6,729 nucleotides of DNA. It comes from an uncultured Lachnospiraceae bacterium. Lineage in GTDB: Bacteria; Bacillota; Clostridia; Lachnospirales; Lachnospiraceae. How positions within the stretch are numbered: the first letter of the stretch is position 1; each line of letters begins with the position of its first letter. The notes beneath the pieces are model-generated. The model was given only the letters and a program-made list of their open reading frames with translations, was not told the DNA's origin and did not search any database. Location of the stretch: contig CALYVE010000094.1 in NCBI GenBank assembly GCA_945492935.1, positions 1 to 6,729 of the forward strand. The letters run 5' to 3'. Both the position numbers and the translations under genes were made by a program. Positions 1 through 6,252 of this stretch are shown one piece after another.

Positions 1-198
1 GATAAGCTCCTGAATGCGGTCGTTTAGTTCATCATAAGGACCTTCTGACGGAAGAAAAATATCAAGTGCTTCTAAATTGCTAAGCAATGTCAAATACGTG
101 TTATTCTGTAAATCGACTTCAACAGCATAAAGCAAATCGTTTTGAATGATCGAAATCGCATTCTCTATTTTTTTTAGAATTTCTTCCTTGCTTACCAT
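1..198 (-). CDS. Unrecognised protein, N-terminal 66 residues only (3' end outside window)
   Basis: An open frame runs from an ATG at 198 to the window edge without a stop. It is preceded by an excellent ribosome binding site, AAGGAGG at 210-204, five bases from the ATG, which is the main evidence that it is a real gene. The predicted N-terminus begins MVSKEEILKKIENAISIIQ, then LLYAVEVDLQNNTYLTLLSN and FLPSEGPYDELNDRIQELI. It is acidic and amphipathic, with no signal peptide or membrane segment. The alternation Y-x-V-x-x-D-L-x-x-N-x-Y resembles the start of PAS-like sensor modules found at the N-termini of clostridial signalling proteins, but this is a weak impression and no effector domain is in view. 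It starts 28 nt after the adenosyltransferase stop with no terminator between, so co-transcription is likely. Function not assigned. Confidence 0.75.
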   Translation of the reverse strand, partial: MVSKEEILKKIENAISIIQNDLLYAVEVDLQNNTYLTLLSNLEALDIFLPSEGPYDELNDRIQELI

Positions 199-203
199 AT
201 TTT

Positions 204-210
204 CCTCCTT
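204..210 (-). promoter_or_regulatory. Ribosome binding site of the truncated downstream gene
   Basis: The minus strand reads AAGGAGG followed by AAAAT and ATG at 198. This near-consensus Shine-Dalgarno fixes the start of the otherwise unrecognised gene at the left edge. Confidence 0.75.
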
Positions 211-226
211 TATTCCTGTTATGATT

Positions 227-784
227 TTATAACTCAACACCTATTCTGGCTGTTACTCCCAAATCAAACGGATGCTTTTCTTTTTGAAAGCTTGTACAAT
301 AATCTGCCGCATTTTCTATGTCCGCAGACGGATTTCTGCCGGTTAGTATAACCTCCGTTTTATGTTTGATCCGGCCGAGAAAGGCAAGCATTTCTTTTTC
401 ATTGACAAGTCCGTTATTGCAGGCATGAACAACCTCATCTAATACAAGCACACAGTAAACCGCTTGCTTATTTTCATCAGAAGCGGACGAATCATTGTCA
501 CGTATCCGGCTGTATACTTCTCTCTCAATGTCGTTCAGGAAGCCTGCATAGTCCTCCTTTGTCTTTTGAAGCTGTTCCTCACTCATCGAACGAACAAATC
601 CAAAAAATGTATCCGGAAGCATCACCTTCACACCAATCTGTTTGAGCATCTTGATTTCGCCCGAGCTTCCGTCCTTTAAAAACTGTGCAAAAACGACAGG
701 AATATTATGACCACGCGCACGGACACAAATTCCTACAGCTGCCGTCGTTTTTCCCTTTCCATCCCCATGATAAAGCTGAATCAT
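227..784 (-). CDS. cobO: Corrinoid (cob(I)yrinic acid a,c-diamide) adenosyltransferase, CobA/CobO/BtuR type
   Basis: Transfers the 5'-deoxyadenosyl group of ATP to the reduced cobalt of a corrinoid, forming the Co-C bond of the coenzyme form. The 185-residue length is close to Salmonella CobA. The N-terminal HGDGKGKTTAA (6-16) is the unusual P-loop of this family. Further motifs are FAQFLKDGSSGE (32-43), VLVLDEVVHACNNGL (112-126), EVILTGRNP (144-152), ADY (160-162) and the C-terminal KHPFDLGVTARIGVE (170-184), all typical of CobA/CobO rather than the unrelated PduO or EutT types. The ATG at 784 has an AGAGG ribosome binding site. It is the last recognisable cobalamin gene of the cluster; a further gene starts 28 nt downstream. 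The same enzyme commonly serves both de novo synthesis and salvage, so the exact corrinoid substrate is not decided by sequence. Confidence 0.96.
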   Translation of the reverse strand: MIQLYHGDGKGKTTAAVGICVRARGHNIPVVFAQFLKDGSSGEIKMLKQIGVKVMLPDTFFGFVRSMSEEQLQKTKEDYAGFLNDIEREVYSRIRDNDSSASDENKQAVYCVLVLDEVVHACNNGLVNEKEMLAFLGRIKHKTEVILTGRNPSADIENAADYCTSFQKEKHPFDLGVTARIGVEL

Positions 785-862
785 TTGCTACCTCTCATTC
801 ATTAAATAATCAAATCCTTCTCCTGCTTTTCCTCAAGCTGTGCAAAAGCACCCTGTCGTGCA

Positions 863-2335
863 TTACCCGAGAATCTTATAAATGGCATCCATATCAAGGT
901 GTTTACGAAGTTCTTCGGCAAGCTTGTCATACTGTGTTTCCTTATACTCTTTATATGATATTTTCTCCACATCATCATACGGAATTTGTTTTCTGTCGCA
1001 TAGAAGTTTCGTAAGTGCCTGCCTGAATTCACATGCATCAAAAATGCCATGGATATACGAACCATAAACAGTTTCTCCACAATAGCTGTCCATTTGCGCT
1101 CCTGTCTCAATGCTGGTCGTCTTCCCCATATGAATCTCATAGCCTTCTATCCTTTTGCCTTCCAATGACGAAAAAGCGCCTTTCATACCGGTACAGCTAT
1201 ATCTGACCTTTGTTCTTGTTTTTTCATCCTGAAACTGTGTCTCAAGTGGCAAAAGCCCGATACCTCGAACTTCATCCCACTCGCTTTCTGTATGATTATA
1301 ATCTGTAATTTTCTCTCCAAGCATCTGGTAACCGCCGCATATTCCAATTACCAAAACACCTTCCTTTGCAAGTCGATACAGCCTGCTTTCGATTCCGTTT
1401 TCGCGCATCCAGAGAAGATCGGAAATCGTATTTTTTGTGCCCGGAATCACAATCAGATCCGGCGTTCCTATCTCGTCCGCACGCTCCACATAACGGACGG
1501 ATATCTGCTCCTCCATGCAAAGGACTTGTAAGTCCGTAAAATTAGAAATACGAGGAAGTCGGATAACTGCAACATCGACCTTTCGAATGCTGTCAGCCCT
1601 TCCTTTTCGCAAGAGATGATTCGAGAGCGAATCCTCATCCTCAAGCTCTACATTCATGTACGGAACTACGCCAATCACGGGTTTTAATGCCTTTTCCTCA
1701 AGCATGGCAATCCCCGGTTCCAGTATTTTTTCATCGCCGCGAAACTTATTGATTATAAGACCTTTTATACGAGTTTTTTCCTCTTCGTCAAGCAACATCA
1801 CCGTTCCGACTAACTGCGCAAACACGCCGCCACGGTCGATATCTCCGACCAAAACGACCGGTGCATCTACAAGCTTTGCAAGTCCCATATTCACAATATC
1901 ATCCTGCTTTAGGTTGATTTCTGCCGGACTTCCTGCTCCTTCAATAACAATGATATCATAATCTTTTGCAAGGCTGTCAAACGATGCTTTTATTACCGGA
2001 ATATAATCCTTTTTGCGTTTAAAATAATCGACGGCGTGCATATTTCCGACAACCTCACCTTGCAAGATCACCTGCGAACCCATGTCCGTTGTCGGCTTTA
2101 GAAGGATCGGATTCATGTGAACACTCGGCGAAATCCCGCACGCCTCTGCCTGCATCGCCTGTGCACGACCTATCTCCAGTCCGTCATCTGTGACATAGGA
2201 GTTGAGTGCCATATTTTGTGATTTAAATGGTGCTACGCGATATCCATCCTGCTTAAAAATACGACATAGTCCCGCAACAAGCAAAGATTTCCCTGCATTT
2301 GACATTGTTCCCTGTACCATTATCACACGTGCCAC
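863..2335 (-). CDS. cobQ: Adenosylcobyric acid synthase (glutamine-hydrolysing)
   Basis: CobQ/CbiP performs four ATP- and glutamine-dependent amidations (side chains b, d, e, g) turning adenosylcobyrinic acid a,c-diamide into adenosylcobyric acid. Counting from a TTG at 2338, the frame has 491 codons. The GTG at 2335 is preferred because it gives MARVIMVQGT, matching the family N-terminus, and sits 8 nt from a strong AGGAGG (5 nt for TTG). In 491-codon numbering: P-loop-like QGTMSNAGKS (9-18), DTBS/MinD-like core with IEGAGSPAEINL (132-143) and GDIDRGGVFA (165-174), then a type-I glutamine amidotransferase domain with IPGTKNT (298-304), nucleophile Cys334 in GICGGYQMLG, GYEIHMG (399-405) and catalytic His430 in GSYIHGIFD. 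Length and motifs are complete. It ends in MDAIYKILG, a normal family end, 78 nt before the adenosyltransferase. Its presence implies the organism handles corrin-ring precursors, not only cobinamide salvage. Confidence 0.96.
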   Translation of the reverse strand: MARVIMVQGTMSNAGKSLLVAGLCRIFKQDGYRVAPFKSQNMALNSYVTDDGLEIGRAQAMQAEACGISPSVHMNPILLKPTTDMGSQVILQGEVVGNMHAVDYFKRKKDYIPVIKASFDSLAKDYDIIVIEGAGSPAEINLKQDDIVNMGLAKLVDAPVVLVGDIDRGGVFAQLVGTVMLLDEEEKTRIKGLIINKFRGDEKILEPGIAMLEEKALKPVIGVVPYMNVELEDEDSLSNHLLRKGRADSIRKVDVAVIRLPRISNFTDLQVLCMEEQISVRYVERADEIGTPDLIVIPGTKNTISDLLWMRENGIESRLYRLAKEGVLVIGICGGYQMLGEKITDYNHTESEWDEVRGIGLLPLETQFQDEKTRTKVRYSCTGMKGAFSSLEGKRIEGYEIHMGKTTSIETGAQMDSYCGETVYGSYIHGIFDACEFRQALTKLLCDRKQIPYDDVEKISYKEYKETQYDKLAEELRKHLDMDAIYKILG

Positions 2336-2340
2336 CAAAA

Positions 2341-2351
2341 CTCCCTCCTTT
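2341..2351 (-). promoter_or_regulatory. Strong ribosome binding site of cobQ
   Basis: The minus strand reads AAAGGAGGGAG here, a near-perfect anti-Shine-Dalgarno match. It lies 5 nt from a TTG and 8 nt from a GTG start candidate; no ATG is available before codon 7. This strength may compensate for the weak start codon. Confidence 0.75.
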
Positions 2352-2374
2352 CAAATTCCTTTTTCATTATACAG

Positions 2375-2413
2375 CCTTCTTATATATCTTTCTTATATAT
2401 CTTTCTTGTATAT
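2375..2413. repeat. Three tandem copies of a 13-nt unit spanning the cobD stop codon
   Basis: On the minus strand the units read ATATACAAGAAAG (2413-2401), ATATATAAGAAAG (2400-2388) and ATATATAAGAAGG (2387-2375), with one mismatch in each outer copy relative to the middle one. The cobD TAA (2395-2393) lies in the middle copy. Because 13 is not a multiple of three, each copy is read in a different frame. The last copy also provides the AAGAAGG that could act as a ribosome binding site for a mini-ORF at 2367. Confidence 0.9.
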
Positions 2414-3436
2414 CCTGCTCAAAATCTGAAGCAGTTGTTCGTTCTCGCCATATGTGCGGACTGCAATGCGGAAAAAGGTTCCGTCAAGCCCCGCAAAGCC
2501 TTTACATGAGCGTATGAGCACACCTTCCTCCAACAGTCTGTCCGCAAAATCCTCTCCGGCCTTTACAAGCAAAAAATTGGCATCACTGTCATAAACCTTG
2601 TGAACATATGGCTGTAATCCGTTTGTAAGATTTTTTCGCTCACGGCTTATCAAATCAATTGTTGCATCTACAAAATCATCCTCATCAAGTGCCGCAACAC
2701 CTGCTAGCTGTGCCGAAACCGACGTGTTCCACGGTTGCATCTGTGCAACTGTTTTTTCGCGCAAATCCTCGTCTCCTACAAGCATATATCCTAAACGAAG
2801 ACCTGCCATAGCATAGATTTTTGTGAAGGCTCTCAACACAATCACATGCTTTTGACAAGAAGCTTTGAAATAACTGTATTCGTCTTCTTGTTTTATAAAC
2901 GGAAGAAAGCATTCATCAATCACAAGATAAGCATTTACCTGCTTACATTTTTCGACAAGCCGGGCAAGCACTTCCTTGTCCACTCTCTTTCCCGTCGGAT
3001 TGTTTGGGTTGCAGACAAACACCAGGTCATCCTTTTCCGAAATACAATCCGCAAATGTATCATCCACTAGCCAATCCTTCTCCTCGCGCAGCAATGTGTA
3101 AATCATTTTGCCGCCGGACATGCGTACAGCAGCCTCATACTCTTGAAATGTCGGTGCCAGCGCACGTGCCTGTTTTGGCTTTAATGCATGACAAAGCGCA
3201 TAAATAAGCTCGGCAGCTCCGTTGCCAACAAGAATCGCATCAGCGTTTACGAAATATTTATTTGCGATAGCCTCACGAAGCTTGGTTGCATTTACATCCG
3301 GATAGTGCGAGCTTTGTTCAATTCCCCGCATAGCCTCCTGCCTGCATTTTTCCGTCATTCCGAGCGGATTGATGTTCACCGAAAAATCGTGTTGAATATT
3401 GTTGCGGTAAATATCACCGCCATGTTCAATTCTCAT
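2393..3436 (-). CDS. cobD: Threonine-phosphate decarboxylase (PLP-dependent, CobD type)
   Basis: PLP enzyme of aminotransferase fold type I that decarboxylates L-threonine O-3-phosphate to (R)-1-amino-2-propanol O-2-phosphate, the linker of the cobalamin nucleotide loop. Length is 347 residues. The N-terminus HGGDIYRN...DFSVNINPLG (5-26) is the CobD signature that separates it from the related HisC. Other motifs are GNGAAELIY (71-79), the cofactor-binding CNPNNPTGK (142-150), VIDECF (172-177, Asp174 facing the PLP pyridine), AFTKIYAMAGLRLGY (203-217, Lys206 the Schiff-base lysine) and FFRIAVR (321-327, Arg323 the expected carboxylate-binding arginine). The ATG at 3436 has a GAGGGA ribosome binding site. 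The stop codon falls inside a 13-nt tandem repeat, so the last residues (YKKDI) are repeat-encoded. A histidinol-phosphate aminotransferase is the main alternative; the neighbouring cbiB and the HGGDIYR start argue for CobD. Confidence 0.93.
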   Translation of the reverse strand: MRIEHGGDIYRNNIQHDFSVNINPLGMTEKCRQEAMRGIEQSSHYPDVNATKLREAIANKYFVNADAILVGNGAAELIYALCHALKPKQARALAPTFQEYEAAVRMSGGKMIYTLLREEKDWLVDDTFADCISEKDDLVFVCNPNNPTGKRVDKEVLARLVEKCKQVNAYLVIDECFLPFIKQEDEYSYFKASCQKHVIVLRAFTKIYAMAGLRLGYMLVGDEDLREKTVAQMQPWNTSVSAQLAGVAALDEDDFVDATIDLISRERKNLTNGLQPYVHKVYDSDANFLLVKAGEDFADRLLEEGVLIRSCKGFAGLDGTFFRIAVRTYGENEQLLQILSRIYKKDI

Positions 3437-3494
3437 ATTGTTCCCTCATATACTGCCTGCCATTTCTGTCGGTTGCGTAATACTCCCTCGAATT

Positions 3495-4448
3495 TTAGAT
3501 TATCCAAAGAAAAAACAAACAGCAAATTCCAATAAAAAACGTTAACATTGATGCCGCTATCATCAAATAGTTTGCTCGTTTTATATCTTCATATTCGACC
3601 GGACGAAGCGCATCCCCTATCGTTGGTTTTTCCTTTTTTTTACCAAAGTAATACGCATCCCCTGCGAGAGCCACACGAAGTGCACCCGCACAGACCGCTT
3701 CCGTATGCGCGGAATTCGGACTGTCATGTTTGCTGTGATCCCGTCTGTATATTTTCCATGCATTTTTTACATCCAGGCGAAGAATGGCACCTGCCAAAAG
3801 CATCATCCATGCACTCACCCGTGCCGGAATAAAATTTGCAACATCGTCAAGCCTTGCGGCGGCAGTCCCAAGCTGTCTGTACCTGTCATTTTTGTAACCA
3901 ATCATAGAATCCATTGTGTTAATTGCTTTATAGAAAAAGCCCCCGACAGCCCCAAACAAAAACATGAAAAGAAGTGGTGCTATCACGCCATCGGATGTAT
4001 TTTCAGCAACGGTTTCTACTGCTGCCTTTGTAATACCGACATCATCAAGTGCCTCTGTATCTCGACCTACAATCATTGAAACTGCATGTCTTGCGCCCTC
4101 CACATCTTTCTTTGCAAGCGCATGATATACCTTCATGCTCTCATCATATAATGAACGCATGGCAAGTAACTGATAACAAAAAAAGCTCTCAACAACAATA
4201 CCTGCAATCGGATGCGCCATATATGCCACAATTAATATTACAAGCGGCACGGAAACGGACACTCCAAGAACGATAACCGCAAGGAAAACACCCGATAGAA
4301 AGGTTCTCCTTTTTGATGCTTTATCCAAATATGAAATTAATTGTCCTATACCAATAACCGGGTGCCACAGTCCATGCGGATCTCCAAGAAATACATCCAG
4401 CACCACAGCGATACAAAGAACTATAATTCGTTGTCCAATATCAAACAT
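3495..4448 (-). CDS. cbiB: Adenosylcobinamide-phosphate synthase
   Basis: Membrane enzyme (CbiB; called CobD in Pseudomonas nomenclature) that attaches (R)-1-amino-2-propanol phosphate, or aminopropanol, to adenosylcobyric acid to form adenosylcobinamide phosphate. The 317-residue length is typical. Family motifs in order are LGDPHGLWHPVIGIGQLI (21-38), IVGRDTEAL (126-134), VETVAENTSDGVIAPL (144-159), NTMDSMIGYKNDRY (177-190), AARLDDVANFIPAR (197-210) and SPNSAHTEAVCAGAL (243-257). Hydrophobic segments are at about 7-20, 52-76, 80-97, 155-175, 211-223 and 294-316. The ATG at 4448 lies 11 nt after the phosphatase stop with an AAGGCAGAG ribosome binding site. The next gene supplies its aminopropanol-phosphate substrate. 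No key motif is missing; Ala248 in SPNSAH is a position where Gly is common. Confidence 0.96.
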   Translation of the reverse strand: MFDIGQRIIVLCIAVVLDVFLGDPHGLWHPVIGIGQLISYLDKASKRRTFLSGVFLAVIVLGVSVSVPLVILIVAYMAHPIAGIVVESFFCYQLLAMRSLYDESMKVYHALAKKDVEGARHAVSMIVGRDTEALDDVGITKAAVETVAENTSDGVIAPLLFMFLFGAVGGFFYKAINTMDSMIGYKNDRYRQLGTAAARLDDVANFIPARVSAWMMLLAGAILRLDVKNAWKIYRRDHSKHDSPNSAHTEAVCAGALRVALAGDAYYFGKKKEKPTIGDALRPVEYEDIKRANYLMIAASMLTFFIGICCLFFLWII

Positions 4449-4459
4449 TTCTCTGCCTT

Positions 4460-5119
4460 TTATTCATTCTTTTTAACGTTTGTTATCTCTATTTCGCCCG
4501 TTTCATCATCAAAGAACAGGGTTCCCTTATAGGAAGCATTGTTGCTAAGCTGCCAATCATAAAACGTCTTTTTTTCATCTGCGTACTGTGAAAGAATCGC
4601 CATAATCGTTCCACCATGCGCAACAACCAAAAACACATCCTGTGCTTTGCCGTTTGTCAAGGCTTTGTGTCTGTTTATTTGCGCATAAAAATAGTCTTTA
4701 ACAAGTGCTTCAAATGCCCGGTTAACGCGCGCGCAAAAGCCTGCCTGATCTTCCCCTTCCGGAAATGCGGTCTGACCATTGGAATCAATAAACCGCTGGT
4801 ATGCCGGATTTCCGTTTAATTCTTCGTAATTCTTATTTTCAAACAATCCGAAATTACACTCGCGAAAGTCTTCAATAATTATCTGACTGACATCCGGAAA
4901 CAATACATCTGCCGTCTGTCTGCACCGAAGCAACGGACTGACATAACAGTTTTTCAATGTATTTCTTTGCAATATTTCTGCATATTTTTCTCGTTCCCTT
5001 ACAAGCGCATGGACGCTTTCTTCCAGCAAGGGCTCGTCTGTAACACCAATATAACGCTTTTCTTTATTTGCTTGTGTCATTCCATGTCGAATGAGAACTA
5101 TTGTTGTCATTAACTTCAT
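4460..5119 (-). CDS. cobC: Histidine phosphatase family protein, probable alpha-ribazole(-5'-phosphate) phosphatase
   Basis: Phosphoglycerate-mutase-like histidine phosphatase of 219 residues. Visible catalytic features are the RHG motif (11-13, His12 the expected phospho-acceptor), SPLLRCRQTA (61-70, Arg65), Glu87 in the FRECNFGLFENKNYEEL stretch, and the second histidine in VVAHGG (His168). This superfamily is broad. The CobC assignment rests on the NFGLFENKNYEEL region, typical of CobC-like members, and on position between cobU/cobS and cbiB. CobC removes the 5'-phosphate from alpha-ribazole phosphate or adenosylcobalamin phosphate. The ATG at 5119 directly follows the TAG of the upstream gene and has a GAGG about 9 nt upstream. 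An in-frame ATG at 5110 would give a more family-typical MTTIVLIRHG start but has poorer ribosome-binding spacing. Residues about 145-160 form a lysine/asparagine-rich loop. Exact substrate is inferred from context. Confidence 0.87.
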   Translation of the reverse strand: MKLMTTIVLIRHGMTQANKEKRYIGVTDEPLLEESVHALVREREKYAEILQRNTLKNCYVSPLLRCRQTADVLFPDVSQIIIEDFRECNFGLFENKNYEELNGNPAYQRFIDSNGQTAFPEGEDQAGFCARVNRAFEALVKDYFYAQINRHKALTNGKAQDVFLVVAHGGTIMAILSQYADEKKTFYDWQLSNNASYKGTLFFDDETGEIEITNVKKNE

Positions 5120-5458
5120 CTACTTGATCCTCACCGGAATTCCTGCCACAATCCGCACGACACAGGTCGCTCTCTCGGCAAGATAACAGCTCACCCTGCC
5201 AACCGTCTCACGATACCTGCGCTCTGACGCATCCACCGGAACAAGACCGTAACCGACCTCATCGCACACAATTACAAGCCGCTCCAAATCCGTCGCCTCT
5301 TCTAAAAGGGAAACGGTGGCCTTCATTGCATCCTCGCCTTTTTTTTGCTGTTCAAAAATCACATTTTGAAAGTCGTGGATAATCGTATAGCCATCACCAT
5401 ACTGCCTGTCTGCATATTCGTTTTTTCCTTGTGCAGCCCCACCTATAATTAAAATCAT
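5120..5458 (-). CDS. Short CobU-like protein (adenosylcobinamide kinase/guanylyltransferase family, internally shortened)
   Basis: A 112-residue protein with the two ends of CobU but not its middle; CobU is normally about 170-190 residues. The N-terminus MILIIGGAAQGKNEYA (1-16) is a CobU-type P-loop, but Asn13 stands where Walker A normally has Ser/Thr. The C-terminal half, VCDEVGYGLVPVDASERRYRE (64-84) followed by GRVSCYLAERA and AGIPVRIK, closely resembles the canonical CobU NEVGxGIVP...RRFRD..GR...LA...AGIP..K region. The [YI]AT strand, the guanylylated-His segment and the TxE motif are absent; residues 17-60 are unlike standard CobU. The frame is intact with a GAGGGAG ribosome binding site before the ATG, 13 nt after cobS, and its TAG abuts the next ATG, so it looks expressed rather than a decaying fragment. 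My recollection is that similar short paralogues occur beside cobS in Lachnospiraceae and are often auto-annotated as full CobU. Its real role is unknown: a degenerate kinase, a CobU partner or a regulatory subunit are all possible. Confidence 0.85.
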   Translation of the reverse strand: MILIIGGAAQGKNEYADRQYGDGYTIIHDFQNVIFEQQKKGEDAMKATVSLLEEATDLERLVIVCDEVGYGLVPVDASERRYRETVGRVSCYLAERATCVVRIVAGIPVRIK

Positions 5459-5471
5459 AATGCTCCCTCTA

Positions 5472-6251
5472 TTATTTCATAATCTCAGAACATACGAACA
5501 ACATAAGAATACAAAGCAACTCCGTTGTCTGCAAAAACTCTCCCGCCAAATCCCCGGTTGTTCCGCCAAACAGCTTTTCGGACATCACGCGATATCGGGC
5601 AAAGCATATTAGCCCTGTCCCTGCAATTACCATTGTCCGAACCGGACAGGCGATTGCCGAAACAGCTGTAAATATTAGCCCCAAAATCACAAGTATCACT
5701 GCCACCTTCCGATCAGCCTGACATGCTGTCGCAGCAAGCATACCATCTTTTTTTGCCTTTGGAAACAGAACAACGGAAAGACCGCTTAACACCCGTTCCA
5801 ACACAAAAATATACGCAATTGGCACAACCATTTTGATTACATTTCCATCCTCCAAATAAGTAAGCATCTGATAAGTCGCACCCACATACAATACAAAATA
5901 TACCATTGCACTGATTACGGCAAAAGCTCCTAAATGAGGATCCTTTAATATTGCAAGCTTCTCTTCTTTTGACTTGTAAGAGTGCTTTGCATCCATCGTA
6001 TCCATATAACCATCCAAATGAATGCCGCCTGTGATTAACACCGGCGCAACTGTAAGCACACATGCCGCAAACATCCCTGACATGTGAAAAACCGAAGCAA
6101 AGAGATAATATAATGCCGCCTCACATGCCCCGATAAATAGTCCGACAATCGGAAAACAGCACATGCAATAGCGCATTGATTTTTCGTTAAAATTCACATG
6201 TGGCATCGGCACACGTGAATAGGTTGAAAATGCAATAATAAGTGCCCGCAT
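5472..6251 (-). CDS. cobS: Adenosylcobinamide-GDP ribazoletransferase (cobalamin synthase)
   Basis: Integral membrane enzyme that joins adenosylcobinamide-GDP to alpha-ribazole (or its 5'-phosphate) to form adenosylcobalamin (phosphate), the last condensation of nucleotide-loop assembly. The 259-residue length is normal for the family. Diagnostic motifs are GGIHLDGYMDTMDA (residues 75-88), the acidic motif believed to bind metal, ILKDPHLGAF (101-110), and GGTTGDLAGEFLQTTEL (229-245). Hydrophobic stretches at about 28-52, 60-74, 109-132, 140-163, 184-202, 206-218 and 242-256 fit a polytopic membrane protein. The ATG at 6251 lies one base after the upstream cobU stop, with a GGGAG ribosome binding site inside the end of that gene. 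It is flanked on both sides by CobU-family genes, consistent with direct substrate supply. Nothing looks broken. Confidence 0.97.
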   Translation of the reverse strand: MRALIIAFSTYSRVPMPHVNFNEKSMRYCMCCFPIVGLFIGACEAALYYLFASVFHMSGMFAACVLTVAPVLITGGIHLDGYMDTMDAKHSYKSKEEKLAILKDPHLGAFAVISAMVYFVLYVGATYQMLTYLEDGNVIKMVVPIAYIFVLERVLSGLSVVLFPKAKKDGMLAATACQADRKVAVILVILGLIFTAVSAIACPVRTMVIAGTGLICFARYRVMSEKLFGGTTGDLAGEFLQTTELLCILMLFVCSEIMK

Positions 6252-6252
6252 T

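Noticed and set aside
840..851. Perfect 4-bp stem GTGC-AAAA-GCAC in the cobQ-cobO spacer, considered as a terminator
   Set aside because: The stem is too short and there is no following U tract on the minus strand; transcription must continue to cobO.
464..1014. Plus-strand open frames of about 70-110 codons opposite the cobO/cobQ end
   Set aside because: They lie antisense to two genes with full catalytic motifs, have low-complexity, cysteine- and histidine-rich translations and no ribosome binding site; they are shadows.
2366..2371. TATAAT hexamer on the minus strand upstream of cobQ, considered as a -10 promoter element
   Set aside because: No convincing -35 at the right distance and no TGn extension; the region is AT-rich repeat sequence, so a chance match is likely.
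3437..3494. Possible small gene in the cbiB-cobD spacer (frames reading through a GAGGGAG and ending at the cobD start)
   Set aside because: No ATG/GTG/TTG start with correct spacing after the Shine-Dalgarno-like sequence and no recognisable product.
3188..4079. Plus-strand open frames of 94-124 codons opposite cobD and cbiB
   Set aside because: Antisense to well-supported genes, no family resemblance, no Shine-Dalgarno; explained by codon use on the minus strand.
5120..5458. Reading the short CobU-like gene as a pseudogene or sequencing-broken CobU
   Set aside because: The frame is intact from ribosome binding site to stop, its spacing to both neighbours is tight, and the missing middle is not present in another frame nearby; cobS separates it from the other CobU.
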